Notes under the pieces: generated by a model
Seen by the model: only the letters and a program-made list of their open reading frames with translations
Databases searched by the model: none
What the model was told of the DNA's origin: nothing
Shown: positions 1 through 6,290 of the stretch, piece by piece
Layout of the letters: each line of letters begins with the position of its first letter
Numbering within the stretch: the stretch's first letter is position 1
DNA from: SIG565 sp045647785
Lineage (GTDB): Bacteria; Bacillota; Clostridia; Oscillospirales; Acutalibacteraceae
Direction of reading: 5' to 3'
NCBI GenBank assembly: GCA_045647785.1
Contig: JAZRMU010000020.1
Span: 1 to 11,198 of the forward strand
DNA: 11,198 bases
Translations under genes and position numbers: made by a program

Positions 1-597
1 TCATACGAGGGGAGACAACTTTTTACCGATATATTAACCGAAGTGGCATCGGAAATTTTTATCCCCCTTACCGTCGGCGGCGGTATTAATACAGTAGATG
101 ATTTTGACCGCGTTCTTAAATGCGGTGCCGATAAGGTTAGCGTTAATTCGGGTGCTATTAAAAATCCGCTTTTAATACGCGAAGCGGCGCATAAATACGG
201 CAACCAGTGTGTTGTGCTTTCTGTTGATATTAAACGCGTAAACGGCGAATTTCATGTTTTTGCCAAGGGCGGCAGAGAAGATACAGGCATTGAAGCAATA
301 AACTGGATAAAACAGGGCGTTTCGTATGGAGCAGGAGAGATAGTTGTAAATTCTATTGATACCGATGGCGTAAAACAAGGTTTTGATATTGAACTGCTAC
401 GCCTTGTTTGTAATGAGGTGAATGTGCCCGTTATAGCGTCGGGCGGGGCTGGAAATATACAGCATTTTATTGATTTATTCAAGGAAATTCCCGATATTGA
501 TGCAGGTCTTGCGGCATCTATTTTCCATTTTAGAGAGGTTGCAATACCCAATTTAAAGGAAGAACTTAAAAACAACGGTATAATTGTGAGGTTGTAA
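1..597 (+). CDS. hisF: Imidazole glycerol phosphate synthase subunit HisF, 5'-truncated by the window edge
   Basis: This is the cyclase subunit of imidazole glycerol phosphate synthase. With HisH it converts PRFAR and ammonia to IGP and AICAR in the cytoplasm during histidine synthesis. The frame is open from base 1 and reads SYEGRQLF, then FIPLTVGGGI, the standard (beta/alpha)8-barrel segment of HisF. About 198 residues are present; the family is about 250, so roughly the first 50, including the first catalytic Asp, lie outside the window. The second catalytic Asp is visible in SVDIKR (codon 226-228). The phosphate-binding segments VNSIDTDG and IASGGAG are present. A GTG at 43 is not the real start, because homology continues upstream of it. 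The stop is 2 nt before hisIE, so the genes are co-transcribed. Family assignment is secure. Confidence 0.95.
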   Translation, partial: SYEGRQLFTDILTEVASEIFIPLTVGGGINTVDDFDRVLKCGADKVSVNSGAIKNPLLIREAAHKYGNQCVVLSVDIKRVNGEFHVFAKGGREDTGIEAINWIKQGVSYGAGEIVVNSIDTDGVKQGFDIELLRLVCNEVNVPVIASGGAGNIQHFIDLFKEIPDIDAGLAASIFHFREVAIPNLKEELKNNGIIVRL

Positions 598-599
598 TT

Positions 600-1250
600 A
601 TGTTAGATATAAATAAACTTAAATTTGATGAAAAGGGCTTAATTCCTGCCGTGGTTGTGGATAGCATTACCAAAAAGGTCTTGACCGTGGCTTATATGAA
701 CAGAGAAAGCCTTAAAATCTCAATGGAGAAGGGGTTAACCTGTTTTTACAGCCGTTCAAGAGAAGAACTCTGGCTAAAAGGGGAAACAAGCGGAAACTAT
801 CAGCATATTGTCAGCATTACTGCCGACTGTGATTATGATGCGCTCGTAGTAATGGTCGAAAAGGATGGTCCCGCTTGCCATAAAGGCACCGATTCTTGCT
901 TTACTAATCCCGTGTGGCTATCAGAACAGTTACAGGAGTTTTCTTTACAGGGCCTTTATGATATGCTCGTTACCCGTAAAGAAGAAAAGCCCGAAGGCTC
1001 TTATACTACCTATCTTTTCCAAAAGGGTATAGATAAAATACTCAAAAAGGTGGGCGAAGAATGCACCGAGGTTATAATTGCGGGTAAGGCGGATGATAAG
1101 GCAGAAACAGTTTACGAACTTGCAGACCTTGCTTATCACGCAATGGTGCTTATGGTGCAAATGGGCATATCGGTTGAAGATGTTCACCGCGAACTTGCTT
1201 CGCGCCATATAATCGACCACAAAGTAAAACAGGAAAAGATGACAAAATAA
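600..1250 (+). CDS. hisIE: Bifunctional phosphoribosyl-AMP cyclohydrolase / phosphoribosyl-ATP pyrophosphatase (HisIE)
   Basis: This 216-aa fusion catalyses steps 2 and 3 of histidine synthesis: hydrolysis of PR-ATP to PR-AMP (HisE part) and opening of the PR-AMP ring (HisI part). The N-terminal cyclohydrolase domain (about residues 1-108) shows FYSRSREELWLKGETSGN, the Mg-binding DCDYDA (76-81) and the Zn-type cysteine region GPACHKG and SCF (90-101). The C-terminal pyrophosphatase domain (about 115-205) shows the acidic helix VGEECTEV (151-158) and ELADLAYH (173-180). The length is normal for fused HisIE. The ATG is 2 nt after hisF, with a GTGAGG ribosome-binding stretch inside the hisF end. 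The TAA shares its last base with the next ATG (TAATG), which implies translational coupling. Confidence 0.95.
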   Translation: MLDINKLKFDEKGLIPAVVVDSITKKVLTVAYMNRESLKISMEKGLTCFYSRSREELWLKGETSGNYQHIVSITADCDYDALVVMVEKDGPACHKGTDSCFTNPVWLSEQLQEFSLQGLYDMLVTRKEEKPEGSYTTYLFQKGIDKILKKVGEECTEVIIAGKADDKAETVYELADLAYHAMVLMVQMGISVEDVHRELASRHIIDHKVKQEKMTK

Positions 1251-1996
1251 TGTTTTATAATTATCATACCCACACTTGTCTTTGTGATGGTGAAAATACC
1301 GCCGAGGAAATGGTCCAAAAGGCTATTGAACTAAATATTTCAGAACTCGGTTTTTCGGGACATTCGTATACTGAATTTGATAAGATGTATTGTATGTCTC
1401 CTGATGATACTGAACTTTATAAAGAGGTAATCACCGCGCTTAAAAGTAAATATAAAAACAAAATTAAATTACTTCTTGGAATCGAATGCGACTATTTAAG
1501 TGATATTCCACTGGAAGATTACGATTATATTATAGGCTCGGTGCATTATATAGAGAAAAACGGTGAATATTTCTCGGTTGACAGTAACAAGGAAGATTTA
1601 ATTAAATCTGTTAATCACTATTATAACGGCGATTTTTATTCCTTTATTGAGGATTATTATTCGCTCGTTGCCGATGTTTATAATAAAACCAAATGTGATA
1701 TAATCGGTCATTTTGATTTAGTTACAAAATACAATACGAATAACGCTTTATTTGATACTAACCATTCGCGCTATATTGCGGCGTGGAAAAAGGCGGCAGA
1801 TACGATAATTAAAACACCCGCTGTTGTAGAAATCAACACGGGTGCAATGGCACGTGGCTACGCGGAAAAGCCTTACCCCGCAAAGGAGATAATCGATTAT
1901 TTTAAATCGAGTGGCAAAAAGATGATCTTTTCTTCCGACTGCCATAACAAAGACTATTTACTTTTCGGTTATGAAGAGGTAAAAAAGTATTTATAA
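1250..1996 (+). CDS. hisJ: PHP-family histidinol-phosphatase (HisJ/HisK type)
   Basis: This 248-aa metal-dependent phosphatase of the PHP superfamily probably removes phosphate from histidinol phosphate, the penultimate stage of histidine synthesis. Metal-site residues are in the expected order: HTHT (H6, H8), D13, SGHS (H38), GIECDY (E79), GSVHY (H99), GHFD (H154) and SSDCH (D230, H232). It is slightly shorter than the Bacillus-type enzyme of about 268 residues. Its ATG overlaps the hisIE stop by one base and it is the last gene before a hairpin terminator. Both points support a histidine-operon role over the other PHP activities. PHP proteins also include other phosphoesterases, so the substrate is inferred from context. 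Confidence 0.9.
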   Translation: MFYNYHTHTCLCDGENTAEEMVQKAIELNISELGFSGHSYTEFDKMYCMSPDDTELYKEVITALKSKYKNKIKLLLGIECDYLSDIPLEDYDYIIGSVHYIEKNGEYFSVDSNKEDLIKSVNHYYNGDFYSFIEDYYSLVADVYNKTKCDIIGHFDLVTKYNTNNALFDTNHSRYIAAWKKAADTIIKTPAVVEINTGAMARGYAEKPYPAKEIIDYFKSSGKKMIFSSDCHNKDYLLFGYEEVKKYL

Positions 1997-2006
1997 CTAA
2001 TTTTTA

Positions 2007-2037
2007 AGCAGATGCCAAAAGCATCTGCTATTTATTT
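2007..2037 (+). terminator. Hairpin terminator of the his operon
   Basis: A perfect 9-bp stem, AGCAGATGC / GCATCTGCT (2007-2015 and 2021-2029), with loop CAAAA, is followed by a moderately T-rich ATTTATTTA. It starts 11 nt after the phosphatase stop. The T tract is interrupted, so termination may be incomplete. Confidence 0.75.
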
Positions 2038-2048
2038 ACATATAAAAC

Positions 2049-2255
2049 ATGGGTTATAATAAATGCCATGATGATTTCGCACAGATTGACAAGATTGTTG
2101 ATATGGACGAATAACTAGGTGTTGATCGCTTGGCTACTTGGACATATCGCGGCGGCTATGGCACTTCAATTGACGTAAAGGATCCGCTTGAAATTTGGGA
2201 TAATATTGGTAGAAACTATAAGCGCGTTTTTAAAAAAAGTAATTTATATAAATAA
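2049..2255 (+). pseudogene. Remnant of the 3' end of an unidentified gene, with in-frame stop
   Basis: One reading frame runs from ATG 2049 to TAA 2253 (68 codons) and is broken only by a TAA at 2112-2114. The translation has a protein-like composition: MGYNKCHDDFAQIDKIVDMDE, stop, then LGVDRLATWTYRGGYGTS, then KDPLEIWDNIGRNYKRV. The pattern of aromatic and glycine residues and the use of GC-ending codons like the his and uvr genes suggest decayed host coding sequence rather than chance. There is no good ribosome binding site before the ATG, and the hairpin terminator lies just upstream. I do not recognise the family. Most of the parent gene appears to have been deleted. It ends 4 nt before the end of the convergent deacetylase gene. 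Confidence 0.5.
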
Positions 2256-2258
2256 TAG

Positions 2259-2879
2259 TTATACATTGTTAATGTTTTTGCCAAGAGGTATTTTTGTTAT
2301 ATGCTTAATCTTAAATAGTTTACTTGGCGCTACTAGTTCATAACCCATTTCTTTTAAAATAGGTAGCATAATATCAAGTGAATCATTAGTTGCAATTGTT
2401 ACATGAAATGTAACAATTGCACCATCATATATATTATTTGTGATGGAATCAGATATTTCTTGAGGGTCAATATCAGGTTCCCAATCGAATGCGCCAGGAA
2501 TACCTTGACCTAAATAAGGAAGATTATTTTCTATTGAAATTTCACTTAGCATTTCATTATTTTGTAAATAAGGGGTACGTGCTGTTTTAATAGTGTATCC
2601 TAGCCGTTTTTTTATTTCCTTAATAGGTTCAAGTAACTGGTTAGTCGCTTCATCTTTTGTGAGTTCTCCAAGAGCTGTATGGGTTTGAGAATGAGAACAA
2701 AGTTCACAACCATTATCTATTGCATATTTAAGCATAGGCTCGGTTTCATAATTGATTTTTTCGCCGATGATAGCGAAACCGCAACTCCAATTAAATTTTT
2801 TGAATTTTTCAATCATTTCAAGCATTGGCTCTCTTGGACCATCATCGAAGATTATAGAAGCAAATTTTGTTATCGGCAT
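2259..2879 (-). CDS. NodB-type polysaccharide/peptidoglycan deacetylase-like protein
   Basis: A 206-aa carbohydrate esterase family 4 (NodB homology) domain protein. Members remove N-acetyl groups from sugars such as peptidoglycan GlcNAc, chitin or poly-GlcNAc. All five motifs are present: IIFDDGP with D12-D13, SHSQTH with metal ligands H63 and H67, ARTPY with R101, FDWEPD (131-136), and IVTFHV with H159. The catalytic core therefore looks complete. There is no signal peptide or membrane segment, and the protein is essentially the bare domain. It may act inside the cell or leave by another route. The ATG is preceded by AAAGGAG and by a good sigma-70-type promoter. It stands alone on the minus strand between two gene remnants, so genomic context gives no substrate. 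Its base composition is AT-richer than the his genes. Confidence 0.85.
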   Translation of the reverse strand: MPITKFASIIFDDGPREPMLEMIEKFKKFNWSCGFAIIGEKINYETEPMLKYAIDNGCELCSHSQTHTALGELTKDEATNQLLEPIKEIKKRLGYTIKTARTPYLQNNEMLSEISIENNLPYLGQGIPGAFDWEPDIDPQEISDSITNNIYDGAIVTFHVTIATNDSLDIMLPILKEMGYELVAPSKLFKIKHITKIPLGKNINNV

Positions 2880-2886
2880 ATAAACA

Positions 2887-2894
2887 TCTCCTTT
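2887..2894 (-). promoter_or_regulatory. Ribosome binding site of the deacetylase
   Basis: Reading the minus strand, AAAGGAGA lies 7 nt before the ATG at 2879-2877. It fixes this ATG as the start of the NodB-type gene. Confidence 0.75.
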
Positions 2895-2901
2895 GGTATG
2901 T

Positions 2902-2930
2902 ATTATATATCACGACTAAATGTAAAGCAA
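2902..2930 (-). promoter_or_regulatory. Promoter of the deacetylase gene
   Basis: On the minus strand, TTGCTT (2930-2925) and a perfect TATAAT (2907-2902) are separated by 17 bp, about 23 nt upstream of the start codon. This matches a housekeeping sigma-A promoter. Confidence 0.65.
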
Positions 2931-2982
2931 GTGGAAATTTGTACTCTAAAGGAAAACGTATAAGTATTTAGAAGGATAGGTT

Positions 2983-3088
2983 ATGGCAAAAGCAAAAATT
3001 GAAAGAAACGGATAATTTTATTAAAGAAGGCAATATACTTGACATTAGTGATTTTGATATTAGGGAAGCCGTTGTAAATTTGATGTAA
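2983..3088 (+). pseudogene. Short gene remnant with frameshift
   Basis: An ATG at 2983 preceded by GAAGGATAGG reads MAKAKIERN and then meets a stop. After a one-base frame change just before it, the frame continues as DNFIKEGNILDISDFDIREA and ends VVNLM at TAA 3086-3088. The composition is protein-like and the ribosome site plausible, so this may be a small or internally deleted gene broken by a frameshift. I do not recognise it, and chance cannot be excluded at this length. Confidence 0.3.
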
Positions 3089-3126
3089 AAATAGGAGAGT
3101 GGACGTAAAAAATATATGCTCTTTTA

Positions 3127-3155
3127 TTTACTTATTGAAATTCATGTGTTACAAT
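3127..3155 (+). promoter_or_regulatory. Promoter upstream of the uvrB 5' fragment
   Basis: TTTACT (3127-3132), a 17-bp spacer and TACAAT (3150-3155) form a sigma-A-type promoter. The arrangement matches TTTACT-17-TATAAT upstream of the intact uvrB (6178-6206). Similar bases around both indicate that the promoters are homologous copies. It would give a leader of about 180 nt. Confidence 0.55.
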
Positions 3156-3162
3156 ATAATTT

Positions 3163-3252
3163 ATTACACGAATTATGTTGTGTAGTTTTATCATATTTTA
3201 TATGAGTTTATTGTGCTGATTTCATATAAATTTGTGGCTAAATTCGTGTAAT
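3163..3252. repeat. Inverted-repeat element, copy A (upstream of uvrB fragment)
   Basis: This 90-bp element is bounded by the perfect 12-bp inverted repeats ATTACACGAATT (3163-3174) and AATTCGTGTAAT (3241-3252). The right end, TTTGTGGCTAAATTCG and following bases, is nearly the same as the right ends of copies B and C. It lies in the presumed leader of the uvrB fragment. As RNA it could form a long hairpin; as DNA it resembles a MITE or a folded recombination site. Confidence 0.7.
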
Positions 3253-3343
3253 ATACTATTCGCCAAGTTTTTTTGAGTAAAAATTGAGTGAATTTAAGAT
3301 AAGAAAATGACAGAAAATAATCAAAAAAGAGAGGAGTGAGAAT

Positions 3344-3619
3344 ATGCCGGATAAGTTTATTTTACATTCAAAGTTTAGTCCTACAGGCGACCAGCCGCAA
3401 GCGATTGACAAGTTGGTTGAGGGAATTAATAGGGGAGATAAGGAGCAGGTGTTACTCGGTGTTACCGGCTCGGGCAAAACCTTTACAATGGCGAATATTA
3501 TCGAAAAAGTTAACCGTCCCACCCTCGTTCTCGCTCACAATAAAACCCTCGCCGCACAGTTATGCAGTGAGTTTCGCGAATTCTTCCCCGAAAACGCGGT
3601 GGAATGTTTTGTTTCCTAA
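3344..3619 (+). pseudogene. uvrB: Displaced 5' fragment of uvrB (first 91 codons)
   Basis: This is an N-terminal piece of UvrB, the excision-repair helicase-like subunit. It encodes 91 residues against about 650 for a full protein. It keeps the Walker A loop GVTGSGKT (39-46) but stops after FVS, where the full copy continues with YYDYYQPE, the DNA-probing beta-hairpin. It therefore cannot work in repair. It has its own GAGGAG ribosome site 7 nt from ATG, and a promoter. Against the intact gene at 6510, codons 1-38 differ at 25 of 114 bases by my count. A 131-bp block (3458-3588) is identical, and divergence resumes to 3618, where homology ends. The TAA is formed at that junction. It is probably the original uvrB 5' end pushed aside by an insertion; a fragment carried in from elsewhere is the alternative. 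Confidence 0.85.
3458..3588 (+). repeat. 131-bp perfect direct repeat, left copy
   Basis: Base-by-base comparison shows no mismatch with 6624-6754. The mismatches that bound it are at 3457/6623 and 3589/6755. It covers the UvrB Walker A region. The abrupt change from diverged to identical sequence marks a crossover region or a gene-conversion tract. Confidence 0.95.
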
Positions 3620-3735
3620 CATACGAAACGATCTGAAAACCCAGTATTTAAGCGGGTTTTACGGACATCATAACACTAAAAACACACCGTAAACCCATAA
3701 AAATCAAATGACTTTGTGATCAAAATTCGTGTAAA
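3617..3735. repeat. Inverted-repeat element, copy B (left edge of the two-gene unit)
   Basis: An imperfect palindrome of about 119 bp. The outer arms are TAACATACGAA (3617-3627) and AAATTCGTGTAAA (3723-3735). The inner stem GGGTTTTACGG (3654-3664) pairs with CCGTAAACCC (3687-3696) around a 22-nt loop. Its last 23 bases match copy C (6398-6420) at 21 positions, and similarity (GTTTTGG / ATTTTGG) continues slightly beyond. It begins exactly at the TAA where uvrB homology ends. It could also act as a terminator-like structure for the fragment. Confidence 0.65.
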
Positions 3736-3770
3736 TGAGTTTTGGTCATTTTTATTATTTCATTATTAAC

Positions 3771-3799
3771 TTTACTTTGTGCGAAAAAAGTAGTATAAT
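3771..3799 (+). promoter_or_regulatory. Promoter of the two-gene membrane-protein unit
   Basis: TTTACT (3771-3776), a 17-bp spacer and a perfect TATAAT (3794-3799) lie about 20 nt before the ATG at 3820, with ribosome site AAGGGGTG (3807-3814) between. The unit is therefore expressed independently of uvrB. Confidence 0.7.
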
Positions 3800-3819
3800 G
3801 TCAAATAAGGGGTGAGAAA

Positions 3820-5430
3820 ATGAATACGGTCATATATAATCCATTAGAGGAATTTGATAGCAAATATAAAGATACTCATTCTGACAACACTAATAAATTT
3901 TTTGAAAATCTTGTGCAGCAATCAGGTATTAATATAGAACAAAACCGAGAAACCGTAAGACTGTACAACGAATTCAAAGAAAATTTATCCAAGTTAAAGA
4001 AAAAACTTAATTGGTGGAGGTTTTTAAGAGTTATAATGTGTATTACTGTTCTCTTAATTCCTCTTGTTATCTTGAAAACTACGCCAAAGATTAAGGATCT
4101 TAGAACAAAGATTGAAGAAGCTGATAAACGAACAGAAGAATTGTTAGCGGAAGCAAATGATCAGATGCTTCCACTCAATAAACTGTTTACAGATAGAGAT
4201 GCATTAAACATTATTGAATCTACTATCCCATTGATTTCTTTCGATAAATGTTTTTCTGTGAAACAAGAAGCAGATATGAAAATCAATTACGATTTCATCG
4301 AATACAACGAAGATGAGCAATCGACTATTGATGTTTTAGCAGGCAATTATAATGAAAATCCATTTTTGTTTGAGAACAAGGTTATACATACAATGGGAAC
4401 TGAGACTTATCATGGATACAAAACAATTCGGTGGACTGAAAACTATCGCGATGTTAATGGTAAAATTAGAACCAGAACACGAACACAAACACTTCATGCA
4501 ACGGTTACAAAACCTAAACCATTCTATAATACACAGGTTGTTTTGAATTATTGTTCACAAGGTGGACCTGATTTATCGTTCAGCCGTGATGCTTCGCATC
4601 TTGAACAAAAGAGTGAAAAAGAAATCGAAAGATTCGTAAAACGTGGAGAAAAGAAACTTAAGAAAAAAACGGACAAAGCAATAAGTCAAAACAGCGATTT
4701 TATGAGCATGTCAAATTCGGATTTTGAAGTCCTTTTCGACGCATTAGACAGAACAAATGAAGTTCAGTTTAGAACACTATTCACTCCACTAGCCCAAACT
4801 AATATGGTTGCATTAATTCTTTCAAAACTTGGTTATGGCGATGATTTTAATTTTATAAAATCAAAAAGAACAAATAGAATTATTTCTAACCATAGTCAAG
4901 GTCGAGTTATAAATCTACTTCCTAGCAATTATACATCATATTCTTATGATATCATAAAAGAGAATTTTATTGGAAAGAATATTGACTTCTTTAAAGCAGT
5001 ATACTTCGATTTTGCGCCTCTCTTGGCTATTCCAGTATATCAGGAAAGGCCTGTACATTCTTTAAAACCTATACCGGATTATTCGCAGTTATATTCGCTT
5101 AAGGAATGTGAGGTTCTCGCGAACGCCGTAGACCATAAATATGTAGTGCATCCAAACACAAAAACACAGGCGATTTTGAAATCAACCTTTGTTAGTTCTA
5201 AAGATAGTATTGATGAGACTTGTATTACGGCGTATTCCTACGATATAGAAAAACGAGTGGATATTGTTTCCGTTCGTGGCGGCGATGGTCATTATCATAA
5301 TGTACCGGTTGAGTGGGATGAATACTTGCCTCTTGAAGCCCGCAATAACTTCTATATTTCAACAAATGAAATAGCGGAAAACAAATCAGTTATAGCAAGG
5401 CGTAACGGCTTGTGCATATTTAATTCTTAA
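3820..5430 (+). CDS. Single-pass membrane protein of unknown family, partner of LemA
   Basis: A 536-aa protein I cannot assign to a family. The N-terminal ~60 residues are charged and helical (a coiled-coil-like stretch around 43-62). One clear membrane segment follows (about 66-86, WWRFLRVIMCITVLLIPLVI) and then a second helical stretch rich in K, E and R (90-112). The remaining ~420 residues are soluble. They include a Tyr/Gly/Thr-rich, beta-looking region around 195-250 with ETYHGYKTIRWTENYRD, an RTRTRTQT run (217-224) and CSQGGPDLSFSR, then a basic segment KRGEKKLKKKTDK (274-286). No signal peptidase site or catalytic signature is obvious. A LemA-family gene follows after 19 nt with its own AAGGAG, so the two are one operon and probably act together at the membrane. 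Codon use is more AT-rich than in the his and uvr genes, suggesting horizontal origin. Confidence 0.85.
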   Translation: MNTVIYNPLEEFDSKYKDTHSDNTNKFFENLVQQSGINIEQNRETVRLYNEFKENLSKLKKKLNWWRFLRVIMCITVLLIPLVILKTTPKIKDLRTKIEEADKRTEELLAEANDQMLPLNKLFTDRDALNIIESTIPLISFDKCFSVKQEADMKINYDFIEYNEDEQSTIDVLAGNYNENPFLFENKVIHTMGTETYHGYKTIRWTENYRDVNGKIRTRTRTQTLHATVTKPKPFYNTQVVLNYCSQGGPDLSFSRDASHLEQKSEKEIERFVKRGEKKLKKKTDKAISQNSDFMSMSNSDFEVLFDALDRTNEVQFRTLFTPLAQTNMVALILSKLGYGDDFNFIKSKRTNRIISNHSQGRVINLLPSNYTSYSYDIIKENFIGKNIDFFKAVYFDFAPLLAIPVYQERPVHSLKPIPDYSQLYSLKECEVLANAVDHKYVVHPNTKTQAILKSTFVSSKDSIDETCITAYSYDIEKRVDIVSVRGGDGHYHNVPVEWDEYLPLEARNNFYISTNEIAENKSVIARRNGLCIFNS

Positions 5431-5449
5431 TGAAAAAGGAGTAATAAAA

Positions 5450-6118
5450 ATGGCAAATCAATTAGATGAACTTAATCCCGAAGTTAGAGAAGAAGGTCTT
5501 GATACTAATGTTATTGTTAAGAAGATCCCTGCTGAGGTTGGCGCAGGATCAAAGTTTTTCGAAATTATTTTATGGGTTTGTGGAATAGTTCCAGGTTTAA
5601 TCTTTTTATTTATGAAAATTAATGCTCAAAAGCATTTTGATCAGTTACAACAGAAGATTCAAAGAAATGCTTCTCAGATAGACAACTATCTTGAGCAGCG
5701 AGTTATGGTTCTTCAGAACTGTGCACGTCTTTTGGATAAGGCAATAGATCTTGATAAAAGCACATTTGAGAATATTGCAAAGTTTAGATCTGGAAGTGCG
5801 AGTGACGCCGATGCTGCTCGTAACGAACTTGGCGGTCAGGTTGAAACAATGTCAAGAGATATTAATGTGGCTTTTGAAAATTACCCCGACCTGCAAGCCC
5901 ATCGTGAAATTGCTGATGCAATGCAACAGAACATGTACTTACAAAGAGAAATTACTGCAGCAAGAGAACTTTATAACGATACCATTAATGAATGGAATAA
6001 AGATATTTTTGAATGGCCAACCAAGAAAATTGTAGCCGCCAAAAACGGATATACTACAAGAATTCCGTTTGCTGCTTCAAAAGAGATTAAAGAACAAGCA
6101 AAAGCTGTATTCTTTTAA
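5450..6118 (+). CDS. lemA: LemA family membrane protein
   Basis: A 222-aa LemA-family protein. LemA proteins have one N-terminal membrane helix followed by a long helical bundle; their biochemical role is not settled. Here a ~35-residue polar leader precedes the membrane segment (about 37-58, FFEIILWVCGIVPGLIFLFM). Family hallmarks follow: LEQRVMVLQN (81-90), AFENYPDLQA (141-150), the AARELYNDTINEWN helix (170-183) and a Pro after it (FEWP, 187-190). The length is slightly longer than typical LemA because of the leader. AAGGAG (5436-5441) is 8 nt before the ATG. It is the second gene of the two-gene unit and is closed by a strong hairpin terminator. The pairing with a larger membrane protein suggests a joint complex, which is inference. 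The lemA symbol is by family only. Confidence 0.88.
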   Translation: MANQLDELNPEVREEGLDTNVIVKKIPAEVGAGSKFFEIILWVCGIVPGLIFLFMKINAQKHFDQLQQKIQRNASQIDNYLEQRVMVLQNCARLLDKAIDLDKSTFENIAKFRSGSASDADAARNELGGQVETMSRDINVAFENYPDLQAHREIADAMQQNMYLQREITAARELYNDTINEWNKDIFEWPTKKIVAAKNGYTTRIPFAASKEIKEQAKAVFF

Positions 6119-6142
6119 CAATTAATACGTAAATACGATTTA

Positions 6143-6176
6143 AAAAAGCGGATGCTGGAAAATGCGTCTGCTTTTT
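6143..6176. terminator. Terminator after the LemA gene
   Basis: A 13-bp stem, AAAAAGCGGATGC (6143-6155) with GCGTCTGCTTTTT (6164-6176), including two G-T pairs and an 8-nt loop. The A run before and T run after make it potentially bidirectional. It lies 24 nt after the stop and ends the two-gene unit just before the uvrB promoter. Confidence 0.85.
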
Positions 6177-6177
6177 G

Positions 6178-6206
6178 TTTACTTGTAGTCAGATTTATGC
6201 TATAAT
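6178..6206 (+). promoter_or_regulatory. Promoter of the intact uvrB
   Basis: TTTACT (6178-6183), a 17-bp spacer and TATAAT (6201-6206). It has the same form as the promoter at 3127-3155 before the uvrB fragment. The start codon is about 300 nt downstream, so the mRNA would have a long leader containing inverted-repeat copy C. I found no Bacillus-type LexA box nearby. Confidence 0.6.
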
Positions 6207-6290
6207 AATTTATATAAGAATGAGTAAGTTCATCTTATATTGTTTCATGTTATTTCGTGTTATCCTGTTGAATTTTCAAAAGTTAGCTTA

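Larger units (their letters stand above)
2931..3343. other. Intergenic region between deacetylase promoter and uvrB fragment
   Basis: This stretch holds the frameshifted remnant at 2983-3088, then very AT-rich DNA with a promoter (3127-3155) and an inverted-repeat element (3163-3252), and finally the ribosome binding site GAGGAG (3331-3336) seven bases before the fragment's ATG. The part from 3127 on is related to 6178-6509 upstream of the intact uvrB. The two are exactly collinear (offset 3,166) near the ribosome site; for example ACAGAAAATAAT occurs at 3310 and at 6476. I saw no RNA gene or further ORF here. Confidence 0.7.

Noticed and set aside
2679..2963. Plus-strand 94-codon frame across the deacetylase start
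   Set aside because: It lies antisense to a gene with all five NodB motifs and has no ribosome binding site or recognisable domain.
3163..3252. Copy A as a XerCD dif site or a phage attachment core
   Set aside because: The arms do not resemble the dif consensus, and they are about 90 bp apart rather than flanking a 6-bp core. No integrase is nearby.
3256..3522. Minus-strand reading frames opposite both uvrB starts (also 6440-6688)
   Set aside because: They are mirror frames of the uvrB coding strand, and they are similar to each other only because the uvrB start is duplicated. They have no ribosome sites.
3344..3619. uvrB fragment as a functional short UvrB-like protein
   Set aside because: It contains only the Walker A part and lacks the beta-hairpin, DNA-binding surface, Walker B and UVR domain. 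Its stop falls exactly at a junction, which indicates breakage.
3617..3735. Copy B as a classical integron attC site (CCTAAC at the uvrB fragment stop, long hairpin)
   Set aside because: The right arm lacks the GTTRRRY core that pairs with RYYYAAC, copies A and C lack it too, and no IntI-type integrase is in the window. I kept only the looser idea of a folded recombination site or MITE.
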